From Paragonimus westermani (Eukaryota > Platyhelminthes > Trematoda > Plagiorchiida > Troglotrematidae), in assembly GCA_008508345.1 (NCBI GenBank), contig QNGE01001326.1:6110-70109 (forward strand): DNA of 64,000 nucleotides, given 5' to 3'. Below are positions 47,836 through 58,560 of the stretch, piece by piece. The notes under the pieces are model-generated. The model searched no databases. It was given only the letters and a program-made list of their open reading frames with translations, and was not told where the DNA came from. The first letter of the stretch is position 1; each line of letters begins with the position of its first letter. The translations under genes were made by a program, and so were the position numbers.

Positions 47836-48656
47836 GGGACTTCCTTATCGGTGTAACCCCAATTCTTCTTCATGTAATCGAGCTCACACGAGATATGGGT
47901 GCTGGTCTTCTCGGTTCTCTCCAGGAAGATGTACGTGGTCATTCGCCGAAACTGATTGCGATATCATTCCGTGCCCAGACGTGATGGTCGATATGGGTGG
48001 GGATGAACTTACCACTTTGGGCAGTGGAATTTACTGTCTGCCAACAGAGTGGAATGTTGTCGGTTGCTTGAACGAAGGAAACAGACTTGTTGTCGGTAGA
48101 CATTGGTTGACAGAAACCGTCCTTATGTCTGGCCATTAAAAAAAAGTCATTTATGACAATTCTGATGAAATGGGTGGAACTTGTACAAACGCTAAACACT
48201 ACAGCATCAACGTACCCAAGAAAGCTTCTTCAGACTACTCATGACAACTTGAGCCGTCTACGTAGTAGCCTAGATAATGTAAAAGCTCAGATTGGCTGAG
48301 TCGTGCTTGAGGTTGTTTGAACGTTCCCATCTGTTCCCATCCGTTCACAGTTTGCTCAACTTGGACTCCTGGCCGATTGATAGCTTCCATACGAATGTCG
48401 TCTGTGTGTTTCTAACCACCATTTCATTCTGGTAATCTTTGCGCACAACACTCTTTGGATGGATCATAGTCATTGTCTTTGTGCTGTTCCCATGGCATGG
48501 TTTGGTCACATATGTCAGAGTAGTAGGTGATTAGTACACCAAAACGTGGTAACTAAAGAAGGCTGAATCGCGTCGCGGTAGGCCCATGCAAGTGGCTATT
48601 TATGTCCGAAATGTTTAGCAAATGCAAAGTCTAAGATAATGTGGTGGATTATCAAG
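47836..48656. other. WDR26 intron; no gene supported
   Basis: No motif, tandem repeat or transposon end was recognised. Confidence 0.4.
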
Positions 48657-49005
48657 TCGGAGGTGCGAGTTTTCGAACGCTCGGCCGAATACATCAACGC
48701 GGGGAGGAGGTACGTTCAAAAGCCTGCCGCGATCGGATCATGAACAACGTGCGCGACCGGATGAGTCATCGCTCGACTGTATCGGACCAACGGGCGAGGC
48801 AGGACAGGCGAACTACGACAGACGGCCAGATCGGAGGTGTGGTTTTTTCAACATTTAGAGGAACATCTAGACACGATGTTGGAATACGGTCAAGGCCAAC
48901 ATTGGGTGGATGGCGGACAGCACGAGCAGCCGGACGAGCCATCGCGCAAGGAAATCGGACAAACAGACGAGGAATGACAGGCAGAAAACCCCCCGGTAGA
49001 AGGCG
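48657..49005 (+). repeat. GC-rich tandem dimer, ~174-bp unit
   Basis: Two diverged units lie head to tail. Both begin TCGGAGGTG (48658 and 48833) and share CCGGATGAGTCATCGC / CCGGACGAGCCATCGC (48757 and 48930), ATCGGAC, and a GGACAGGCGAA / TGACAGGCAGA block. The stretch is strikingly rich in G, C and CpG compared with the AT-rich surroundings. An arginine-rich frame of 126 codons runs through both units but has no domain and is opposed by another open frame, so coding is unlikely. It may be a small satellite or non-autonomous element; its class is unknown. Confidence 0.75.
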
Positions 49006-49587
49006 CCGATCACACACGTAAACCGGTCAGAAGTGCACACGACGTGTGAACGGAAATCGGGAGGTGGGGTGTTGTGGGTTGGAATTATGACTCATAAAAG
49101 AGAGAGAGCGCGTTGCCTGGGTCTGGCGATTTGGACAATAAAGATTGTGCTTTATTGGACGCCTTCTCACTACAATAAGACCAGGTGTAGTAAAATATGT
49201 TTCAGAATTGTAGCGTTGCAGACCCCGTCTGGCATGTCCGAACCAGAAGTGAATTGCATTTTGCGCGTATGGGAGTGTCTTGTGAAATTATCAGCTTTTG
49301 TAGTTTACTCTCGATATGAGCGGGTGGACACGTTCGTGTTGCCTAATTCCAGTCTGGGTTTAATGGCGATTACGCTTGATCATCAAATGTGCTGTGCAGG
49401 TGACTGTATACGCTGTTGCGTTTTCTGCACAAATTGCTCAGTTTTGATTGTCTTGAGATTCAATAGCTACCGACTTCTGAACCCCTCAAGTTAACAGTAT
49501 GGCTGGGCATCCGCTGGTTTTGTGCGCTCCGGTTTGTGTTTTCTGTATACCCAGCGTTTACACAAAATACTCTGGACAGAAGACTCG
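49006..49587. other. WDR26 intron; no gene supported
   Basis: A plus frame at 49033-49494 (153 codons) is open but shows no motif. The left part stays somewhat GC-rich and may belong to the element at 48.66 kb. Confidence 0.4.
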
Positions 49588-50225
49588 GTAGACACAAACG
49601 TTTCATACTGGCTCATCTACACCAAATTCACAATAGCGAACCTTTTTTTATCGAACATCTGAGGTGGGGCACATAATCAGTCAGTGCGTTGGGAATTATT
49701 ACCAAGACCAGGGTACAGTTACGTTCACTAGCAGCTGTTTCTAAACCTGCGAAACTGGCCTACTATCGGGTACGACCGTTTCAGCGGATCGCCCGAATAT
49801 TGGATTAGGATGAATTAACAAGGTTTCAGATTCTTGGTCATATAGGATGGTCAGCAATCATAAAGTCCATTTGCATTCACAGTTCTCTAATCCAGCTGGT
49901 CTCCTCCCCATAGACCGTAGACCTTCTTTCCTACAATATTTGCCTCATTGGATTACGATCTTGGTATAATGAGCCTTTATGTGGATTTTTTAGATTAATC
50001 ATTGCATTGTAAAAGTTTATTTCTCAATTCTGTACAAAGTGCAAACTCGTCTATCGTGTGAGTAATGTGTCCCCCAATGTTCAGTTATCTGAATGGTGTA
50101 AAGCCACTTAATTCCGACTATTGACCGGACCACACAGATTCGTTATGGATAACAACCCTTTCGGCGACCTGTGAGTATGTCGCAAAAGTGCGCAGGTAAT
50201 TGTCTGTCCCATATACACATACCTT
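49588..50225 (-). mobile_element. PLE copy 3 (decayed, 3' half)
   Basis: Nucleotide similarity to the intact PLE is visible in order on the minus strand. On the plus strand, CACCAAATTCACAATAG (49621) corresponds to the region at 43493, and the stretch with AGCAGCTGTTTCTAAACC to the region before the stop. TATTGACCGGACCACA near 50120 corresponds to 44321, and a GGCGACC-TGAGTATGTC string follows as in the intact copy. Stretches between these are deleted. An eroded hammerhead lies at the low-coordinate end: minus strand TTGGTG, TAGATGA, GAAAC, GTCTACC, with the core C and U lost. Confidence 0.75.
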
Positions 50226-50954
50226 TCAGGTCAGGCTATCATCACTTTATTTGTCGTACTAGATTCGTGCTTCCTATCGTGAACAATTTTGCCTTCCAAA
50301 GGATGATGTGACGGCATAAGGGGACGGTGATTGGGAAGTGGACTGGGAGACGTGTCAGTTTTTTAAACATAGGAGCCTCGGACTTCCTTCAAGTGACTTC
50401 CAGTTTGATATGAATAAACTGATTTGATGGCACCATGCCCCTATTAGATTGTATTGAATATTGTATTTGCTTATAACTGTTCTGTTGTTTGGTGTTTAGG
50501 AATGCTTGTACTTCATTTATACCCTCTTGTTCTATTACATGCTCTAATAGACTCACTTTTCTGCAATAATCTGACAATTTAACGACGCATGACCTACGTA
50601 GCGCGCGGATTCAGGTTCGAGTTGGACGAGTTTGACAAAATGTGTCTCGCATGTAGCTTATTAAGTCACATGACAGAAGAAACCTTATACTGTAAAAGCT
50701 TGGAACTCAGTCAGCATGTGAAGAGTTCCAAGCTACTACCAGGTATTGAGCCCTTTTGGTCAAGTCGTATTGAATGTCACCCACAATTGTTTATGGCCTT
50801 CGCATTCTCGTGGACTTTTCAGCCAGTCCCTTCCAACGAAGGGCAATGTATTCTCTGGAGCTCGTCAACATCGCATACCTTTGCCTCTTCTACTTATTAA
50901 TAACAAAATCTTTCAACAGATCCCATGATTTCAATGTGAACAGAAATCCTGATC
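50226..50954. other. WDR26 intron; no gene supported
   Basis: Frames at 50589-50959 (+) and 50389-50577 (-) carry no recognised motif. Confidence 0.4.
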
Positions 50955-51130
50955 GTTAGGCCGTCGATTGGAATTAACAGAACAGCTGTGTCTGTCGTCG
51001 AGGCGATCGGACAATTTCAGCATTACTCACAATCGTTGTAGCCGAGCGTTTGCATTTATTTGATCGGTCGTGCTTAATGTTAGGCCAGGGGTGCAGTGGT
51101 CTACACAGTCCCCTCACGGAGCCGTGATCA
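50955..51130 (+). repeat. Fold-back family copy (right-arm side)
   Basis: Matches the right arm of the 18.6-kb fold-back element and its outer flank in order: ATTAACAGAACAGCTGTGTCT, CGAGGCGATCGGACAA, a GCCGAGCGTTTGCAT block, TTAGGCC and GTGCAGTGGTCTACAC (compare CACAGTGGTCAACAC at 18913). The left arm is absent. Confidence 0.6.
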
Positions 51131-53382
51131 GAATTAAACACTAGGTTTTCAAGCTGTCTCTGGCACGGTGTATGTGGAAGTACGGATCACAATGAAATGT
51201 GAAACCACAGGCAGCTGGCCACAATCCCTGCGTACAAAACCTCTGTCAGTTTTTTGAAGCTATGGAAGAGAGTTCTTGCAGATCAATTGGAAGGTGGCTA
51301 ATCGATTCCAACCTATAGGTAGAAGTGTTACAGCTAAGGAATAGTGTAAAGCTGAGGGCGGATGTTGATTTGTTAAGTAATGATTGCTCTAAGTGGATTG
51401 GTGATCAAAAAAGGTTAGGCAGAATTCGAACTAAGTGGATGCCAGCGGAATATCCTCTCCTTCGTCAGTGTGATACACTTAACTTGGCACTTTGTGCGCT
51501 GTTCTCGTGTTTAACGGAAACCCGGGGTGTGATATCATCAAGTGTGTTATCTGTCAGTGTATAATTAAGGGGCTTTTACTGCACGATGGATAGTCCAATT
51601 AATTGTGCACATTTTGCCGCAGTTTTACCATGTGTTCTGTCTGTCGATGAAGCATCCATTACGCTGGGCTTTGTTCAACAAGTTCCGTAGCTTGTAAAAG
51701 AAATCGCGAGGCAACTAGGTGGTTGTGTACTCTTCGGATAAAGAACTCACGATTTCCGTTGAACTAACTAGCAGTGTGCTTGGTAGGTTAAGATCTGTGC
51801 TGGTATTTGGTAATGCACTCAGATGTGGCAGCGCATCACATTCGGTACCTTCCGTGTCCTATTTTGTCTCATTTTATAATCCTAACCGTTTTGATATAGT
51901 TTGAGTTAATTCGATCATCAGTAAGGTTTTCAATCGGGCAGTCTACGTGGTTATACATAGAGTTGAATAGCACATCGTATAATCAGTGCCGTTGTGAGAT
52001 ATTTTTAATCTAGCCAAATTGTGAAGTTTTAACTTTGGCGTTTCCTAGGGTTTTGAGTATACTGATCCGTTGTCGAATTTCTCACTGCGCACACCATGTG
52101 CCTTGGTTGCAATCGTTCTAAACTACATGACCTCAATGTGTGCCGGGTCCGTCATATGCCTTTATTTCTATATTGTTCGTGACTCGAGTCACGTGCAGAT
52201 GGCGTGGTCCATCGCCTGTTAGCTAGTTTGCATTGATGTGTGTCACTGAGTTGATCGATGGTACGATTGGAAGTATGGACGTGGTTGTCCCTTCTAAACA
52301 ATATGTACTGTACGTCGTAAGTTTTTGGCCACTGGTATGTGTACATTTTCTTAGTTTTTAATTTAGTGCAGTGGCACAAGGCACGACGTTTAATAAAAGG
52401 TTATTCTCTTATATAAGCACAAATAGACCAGCTACAGTGATCACGTACAAGGCGGACACGAAGTCATTACAAAATCAATTTTTGTTGCGGTCATTCACGT
52501 TTTCTTGCAAGACCGTGACCCTGTCATTTACCCCTGTGGCACATTAAGTGCAGAGAACCATAGTTAATATGGTGATTTCTTTTGTTGGTTTGATGAGTCG
52601 GATTCATTGGACGAATTATCTCAAGATTAGTGGTCTGTATTTCATTATTTTGATTTCCACCCTACCACGCCAAATGTAACTCTCAGAGCGACGGAATGAG
52701 GTGATGTCTTTTAAGAGTGAGTGGGAGAAATTACCGGGCGACAGATCAGAACTGACTGCTGTCAGCACCCTCTTGGCGCGTTCCGTGTGGCATCTCGTAA
52801 CAATACCTCTGGGGGGAGAACGGAAAACTAACTGGAGACCGAAAGAAAGATCTGCCAATCTGCTTTGAATATCGTGAAAATTGTTTCGGTTCATAATTAG
52901 TGTGTGTACTGATGGCGCATCATACCTGACTTATAAAATGCTTGTGAGACTACCCTTGCTGATCGAATCACACATTCAAATCAATAACTTTGAAAGCCCT
53001 GATGGCTGGATATTCGGGTGACGTTATCCGAGAAGAAACATTAGTATCCCTTTACAAAAAATCGCTGTGAAAAACTGTCTGATTTTTCATAGTTGGTCTG
53101 TTTACGAAAGAACAAATGAATTAGGAACTTAGAATAGAAAGTAAGCACTGGCCCTTTGAATTAGCTCACTTGAATTACATATTTTTGCCATTTAGATGTA
53201 CGACATCTTCCAACTAGATAATGCTTCATTACAAACACCCCTTCTCTCCAAGTGCTGTTTTTTCTAGCACAATATCAGATACTTGGATTAACCCGTGTTT
53301 TTCTCCTACATATATCGCGCAGGAAATATGTAGATGAAAATCACCTCGAAACGTCAGACGGATTTTTCAAAACAGTTATACA
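51131..53382. other. WDR26 intron; no gene supported
   Basis: Short frames on both strands (51325-51564, 51719-51904, 52152-52379, 52616-52894), none with a motif. Confidence 0.4.
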
Positions 53383-55003
53383 CTGGAAGATGCTAACGTT
53401 GTATATTTCCCTGTCACTACTAAGTAACCAATAACGCGGCGAACTTTTGATTTAACGTCTACACTACTTAGGGGGCGAGTATGAACAAAGAAACGAACAC
53501 CAAAACATCCAATCGTGTGATCCGGATGACATTCACCGTAACTTATGGTTCACAAGTGATTGCTTTAGTACACACAACAGAAGTCTGAACCGGTTTGTCG
53601 TGACGATTTCGGCCACTTTTAAGAACCGTGGGTTGTAGTGGCTCACTGTGATGGTGGAGATTGCGGTCAATTTCGCTTTGTAGCAAACTGACAGGATGTG
53701 TCGTCCGATTGACGGAGCTGTGACTAGAGTGTCCGGATGTGAGACTTGATTATGAACCTTCTCAGGTGCATGTTCTTTCATTCCTGAGATGAGTGATTTT
53801 TCGGTCCTGCCTGTATAACATTCACATGAGAATTGTTACATACCGTGTGATTCAGCGTCCGTTTCAACGAACGAACGGTTCGGTAGGTTGTCCGCAATGT
53901 CGCGACATCCCCTTTGAAAAACAGCTCAGTGTGTAATAATTTTTTAGGGACTTCATCATTCTTACTGATTTTGGGTTGCGATTCGTTTTGACGCTGAATA
54001 TTGTTTCTATGGCACGCATTATTCCTCAAAGTCGTCCTGCGTACTTCTAACTCTTGCTCACCGCAGTCAGATCCTATAGATGCGTCGTGCTCAGGTGAAC
54101 AGCGTTTTTCACACACCTCGCTTATATTTTACGCGACTGAAATTGAACAGACCACTTTGGCTTCCTATGACTACTGCTTCTCATTGATCCGTCTGTCCTT
54201 CATGTGATGAGTATGTCCAGGTAGGGCTGTTTTTTACCAGCTTCTGCTTCAGACCTCGCCGTGAGGATGGGATGGGCGCCGTCAAGTTTCAGGGCAAGTT
54301 GTTCTAATGGCTCCCGATCTTTTAGAAAAGACGCCGGTATCGTTTGCCTAACGTCTGCAGTATGACAGTTGTGAAATGATATCAGTTGGTTGTCCTTTTA
54401 CTATAATCATAGAAAAGTTAGCGAGAAGAGGGCCTACTTGACCGCCCATCGCTCCTCTGTTGATTTATCCGTATGGTATGTTTTGGAAATTGTAACTGAG
54501 ATTCTCTGTACACAATAAAATCAAGCGTTTCAGACAGTCTGTTGAAATGGGAAGAGGTCTATTTCCCGCACCAATCAGCTCACACACACGAAGTTAATAG
54601 TTTCTTCCAGAGAGACATCAGTGAAGAGAAGTTGAACATGGATAGAGCACATTTTTGATATTGATTCGGTCCAACCCATCCGCAGCCATAGCGTGCCTTT
54701 GACACGATATCTGTCAAAATTCTGACCAGTTGGCTTCAAAATCTTGTCAGATTGTGTTAAGGTGAATTAAGCGTTGCTAATGTCAGTCGAAGTGGCCTAC
54801 TCCGCTCGTGGTTCTTGGGAAGACCTTACAATTGAGGCAGCGAGCAGCCGCTTATTTTTGGGTTTGTTGGATATCTTCTCGTCTACCCAACTATGTTTAA
54901 AAACTGCTTCTAACTGGTGATGGGTTCCTTCTTCTACTAGTCTAAACTTTCGCATATCACTCAGGATTGATAACATTTTGCCCACGTAATTCGTCTTACC
55001 CAT
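53383..55003 (-). mobile_element. PLE copy 2 (decayed)
   Basis: Minus-strand frames match the intact PLE along its length. NYVGKMLSILSDMRKFRLVE at 55003-54797 corresponds to the start of the 539-codon frame. Near 54450 a shifted frame reads INQQRSDGRS-like sequence where the IDGVAMGSPLGP block is expected. KLLHTELFFKGDVATLRTTY at 54116-53778 corresponds to the post-RT linker, and HPDTLVTAPSIGRHIL, then NPRFLKVAEIVTTNR, to the C-terminus at 53781-53533. A hammerhead-like stretch of the same spacing (minus 53416-53383, GTGAC ... GCATCTTCCAG) follows the stop but has lost core bases. Many stops and shifts show the copy is old. Confidence 0.85.
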
Positions 55004-55949
55004 GACTACTGCTCCGGAAATTTTGTTCCATTTCCAACATTTCCAACTTGAGTTTCCGCAGAGCCTGAATGTGTTGAGTTGCTATCGAACATTTATCGTT
55101 CACATAAGGATGTAAAAACAAACTACATCAGTGAGCCTAATTTGAAATTTGTTAAAATTATCAGACTTAATTGACGTTAATTCCGACAGTCGATCGATTA
55201 GGTTCTCAAACTGTGCTTGTACATATGTTCGGTTAGCTCTACGTATCTGCTAATTTGAGTTTACCGAAAGTGTTTCCAATTGTAGAGCGCTGAATGATAT
55301 GCATAAAGTGTTCTGAACAGGTTTACCAGGGTCCTCTGTATCAGGTTCTGGTTTTGTTAACGCTCGTTCGAAATGGCTAGTATGCGATGAGAAAATATTC
55401 CACTTTTAAATAAGAGCAGGTAGTGTCTCATAAATCTTTAGTAATTTTTTGTTCGCAATATTAGTGTTCACGGTTGTCTTATTGTTTCACATCTACTTTT
55501 GCGTTTTCTCATTGGTGTCGCTGTTATACTGTAGTCATCGAAATGCATGTGTGAACATCTTTGTCGGTTTTTACGTATTTTTGCTAGGATGTTCGTTTTC
55601 AATCGGTGATACTTCTATTCTATACACTGTATGTCCATATCCCGTATGTGAGGGACACAAATAGCAGTAAACAAGGAATTCGCACTTTATTTGTCATGGT
55701 AGACCGTCCCTTAACTCTTGTTAGCTTTAGATCGCCCGTCAGTGTCGATTTCGTCTGTACTGTAGTCTGTTTTCAGTCTGGTTTATCTCGAAAGCTGTTA
55801 TCATGATCAGTGCAACCGATCACTAGGCAACCTACATAGGACGTCGCACATGGCAGCTTCAAGTTGGTTTTTGTTCCTTTTTCGCATGCAAGTAAAACAG
55901 TCATCATTCAATTCTCTTCTGTATACCCACTTGGAACACGCACGCATAG
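55004..55949. other. End of WDR26 intron; no feature recognised
   Basis: Open frames at 55449-55806 are hydrophobic and T-rich, typical of AT-rich intron, with no motif. The intron ends at the acceptor ACGCATAG (55949). Confidence 0.5.
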
Positions 55950-56213
55950 TTGTCTGATGTGCCGTACAGCCGCGGAACTGAGTGCTCAAGCTGGTGGATG
56001 GGCTGGTAAAGATGCAGGCAGCCGTCTGCAACTTATCAATCGAATCCAAGCGTTTGTCCCCGCACAAACCATGCTTCCACCACGACGTTTAGAAGAGCTT
56101 ATCGAAGAGTCGGTGCGTTCGCAGTTATCCACGTGCATCTTCCATAATCCGCCACTGGGCTCGACGATCGATTTGGATAGCGTTTCTCTATTACAGCGAC
56201 ACTCATGTGGCAT
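55950..56213 (+). CDS. WDR26: WDR26 (CTLH/GID complex subunit), exon before the WD40 domain
   Basis: 264 bases between the acceptor CGCATAG and donor GTAAGT, entered and left in phase 2. The first base completes the codon split at 40915. It encodes CLMCRTAAELSAQAGGWAGK, then SRLQLINRIQAFVPAQTMLP, PRRLEELIEESVRSQ, CIFHN and LDSVSLLQRHSC. Animal WDR26 has the same order: LMC-AEDL-AKA, SR-KLLDKLQ-YLPPSVMLPPRRL, C-YHN and LDSVSLL-DH. This is the linker between the CTLH region and the WD40 propeller. The propeller exons should follow beyond 56214 but none was recognised before 64000. Residue conservation and clean splice sites indicate an intact gene. Confidence 0.94.
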
Positions 56214-56949
56214 GTAAGTTAGTTTTCATCTGGTGATATTTTAGTAGCCATATATGCTGAAGATGTAATGGTGGATGTAATATTGCGACGAAAATATGTT
56301 AAGTTTACCTACCATTTGGATTGGATACACTTGACCACTGCCACCAAACAGATGTTGGTCAACATCCTTAACATTCATCACGTGTGTGCTCACCGATGTT
56401 TGCAGCTCTAGTGCCAATCGACTTGAAAGCTGTTTTTTACCATTTCTGTGACGGGTATCATTGAAATCAGTGCCGAATCTTCTAGATTTTGTGCCGCTTT
56501 TAATCATGGAGCCTGATTGAACATGTGTTTTTCCATCAAGACTCCTTGATGGAGCTTTTAATCATTTATCTTGCCTGCAAACGCCTCAACCTCTGTTCGT
56601 TCACATTTTCGCTTAACCTTCCTTCATGCATCAAATCTCTATCATTCTCATTACATTTGACAGTGGCACCAAGTTATTCCATAACCCGTGCCGATGACTC
56701 CGTTGTCACCGTTTTTTGCACTATATTTGACTCTATCCACGCATACACAATTTGGTCTTTTAGATGATGATCGTTTCTGTTAACCTTGATAGCGACGGTA
56801 GCTCCAATCACACCCAGGTCATCTCGATCAACTGAACCAAGAGCTCCACCGATACTGGGTGTAACACTGTGATGGTCAGTCTAGATAGTCTGCTCCTACT
56901 GTGCTATCGCCGCAACCTTACAGTGTAATACCCTGGTCGATGTGTCAAG
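56214..56949. other. Next WDR26 intron, start; no exon found
   Basis: Open frames at 56241-56507 (-) and 56525-56767 (+) have no motif. Some sequence before 56950 may be the decayed 5' part of RTE copy D. Confidence 0.4.
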
Positions 56950-57540
56950 ACCAGCCATTAGATTTGAGTTCCACACTTGCATTTCGGCTGTCAGGTGATA
57001 GGGCTGCTGCCCCAGATAACCTTGTGCCGACACTTTTCCAAGAAGGTAAGAATGCACTAGTTGAGGCTTTGACTTGTGTTTCAATTTGGGCGTATGACGG
57101 AAAACATCCTTTCTACTGTAGCCACTCATTATTAGTTCCCATACTCTAGAAGGGAATCAGCAGCTGTCGCGAAATTCTTGGAGAGGAAGTATCTTGACAC
57201 CAGTCACTACTAATGTTCTGGTATCAGTTAAACCCGCCGACTCACTGCAGCTCGGGTGGCAAACGTTAGGGAAGAACAGGTATGGCATCAAGCTAGACGA
57301 ACATGTGTTGGTCAGATTTTCTGTCCGTCGTATTCTGTAGCAACGTCATACTTAACGGCGACTAAAGATTACCATTTTTCTTGACTGTAAAACTGCGTTC
57401 TTTTCAGAATATCGGACTACATTGTGAGTGTGCTTAAACGCTGGGTTGACCGACTATATATGTGAATATGTCGGCGATTCAATTCCATCCTTCAGCCCAG
57501 ATTAACGTTTACGATCTGTCTGGGGGTTTCAGCGCCAAGA
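56950..57540 (+). mobile_element. RTE-type LINE fragment, copy D
   Basis: Plus-strand remnants: DRAAAPDNLVPTLFQEGKNA then LVEALTCV (equivalent to SNKANGPD and LFKEGGEASVEALTRL in copy B), then near 57190-57400 an ILTPVTTNVL and LGKNRYG stretch, QRHT with RRLKITIFLDCKTAF, equivalent to the first half of the RT in copy B. Frameshifts and stops abound. The later RT (including YADD) is not seen. A detached 3' UTR at 58370 may belong to the same insertion. Confidence 0.75.
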
Positions 57541-57672
57541 GCGACATACGTCAGAGCTATCGCTGAGAGTGGAATTCGTGAACCGTCTTCAGGCATTTAC
57601 TCGTCGATGTCTGTGTTTGCTCGGTCGCATCGACTGGCATCAGTGAGTAGACAGCGGAGAGGTTAGGAAGCG

Positions 57673-57976
57673 GGTATTTGATATTGATATACAGATTGGG
57701 AATAACACAACGTTTCGAGCAAGTTGTAATACTCTACGTTTCAACCACCTCGGGTGGCCTTCCTCAGGAGTGTTGTAATCGAAATCCAATTTCGATTACA
57801 ACACTCCTGAGGAAGGCCACCCGAGGTGGTTGAAACGTAGAGTATTACAACTTGCTCGAAACGTTGTGTTATTCCCAATCTGTATATCAATAACATGTTA
57901 AACACGACGCCCAAACCATTCAACTTCATTCGTACTACATTTGGTGCGGATATCTTACAACTGGTATTTGATATTG
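57673..57976. mobile_element. 276-bp palindromic insertion flanked by 14-bp direct repeats
   Basis: The direct repeat GGTATTTGATATTG occurs at 57673-57686 and 57963-57976 and looks like a target-site duplication. Between the copies, 57682-57785 and 57789-57892 are perfect reverse complements: 104 bp with the three-base spacer CCA, and no mismatch found. After the right arm, about 70 unpaired bases include TGTTAAACAC, as in the old relative at 14.0 kb. Each arm contains CTGAGGA (57807), a CCACC-CGA-GGTGG hairpin and GAAAC (57832), the order of hammerhead core elements with stem II. Stem III would have a single base pair, so this is hammerhead-like only. No protein is encoded. Confidence 0.75.
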
Positions 57977-58369
57977 TTTGCCAAGCGAGTTCTTTTGTTC
58001 AGCGCATGTGTCTACAGAGAATTGGATGTTCAGACCATGTGCAAAGGGAGCCAACTTGTCGCCGCTACACCGAGCGTTCTTTGGCGATGATGTGGCCGAT
58101 TGGCTTAGGATGCGGGGTGGACAAACGATTGCTTGCCCTAGAGAAGGAGTTGGACACTGTAGGTCGGATTCGTATCTCAGACTGAGACCTTCGCGGCTCA
58201 TGCATGTAGGGGCTGCATATGTCAGATGAGATAGTGACTAATCGGGCCAAATGATGTGCATGTTGTCGTTATATGGTCGAGCTATTCGTGGAACACATGG
58301 ACCCAATAATCGGTGGCAGTGAAAGTAGTGAAGAAATTGTTCGGCTGATGACGCTTCACGCTCTTTTGC
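57977..58369. other. No gene supported
   Basis: Overlapping frames on both strands (57895-58250) have no recognised motif. Position suggests decayed RTE sequence between copy D and the 3' tail at 58370, but I cannot align it. Confidence 0.35.
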
Positions 58370-58560
58370 AGTTCGGTTGTTTGGTCGCGACGTGTAGACA
58401 CTGTGATGGTGAATGATTGAATGCAGGCACAGTTGTCTTAGTAGTCGGCTCCTCTCACTCTCTTTTTCTCTTCTTAGCCAGGGTTTGCTTTTTTTCGTAG
58501 TTTTATGGCGATTAAATGTAGGTGAGAATCAATGGTTTATTGTTGTCTACGGAAATGATG
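58370..58560 (+). repeat. RTE 3' UTR, decayed copy
   Basis: GCAGTTCGGTTGTTTGGTCG, a GTAGACACTGTGATG block, a CTCTCTTTTTCTCTTC run, then ATGGCGATTAAATG, GTGAGAATCAATGG and TATTGTTGTCTACGG with ATGATG at the end follow the order of the copy at 33455-33676. It could be the end of RTE copy D, interrupted by the palindromic insertion. Confidence 0.65.

Noticed and set aside
48757..48960. Hammerhead core in the GC-rich dimer (CGGATGAG / CGGACGAG)
   Set aside because: U4 is replaced by G in both units, stem II does not form in a canonical way and GAAA is missing or misplaced in unit 1.
48641..49021. Arginine-rich 126-codon frame
   Set aside because: It runs through a tandem DNA duplication and its composition follows from GC/CpG-rich repeat sequence. 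The opposite strand is equally open.
53325..53360. Plus-strand TAGATGA ... GAAACGTC stretch near PLE copy 2
   Set aside because: The core is incomplete, the strand is opposite to the PLE, and no pairing stems could be drawn. Likely chance.
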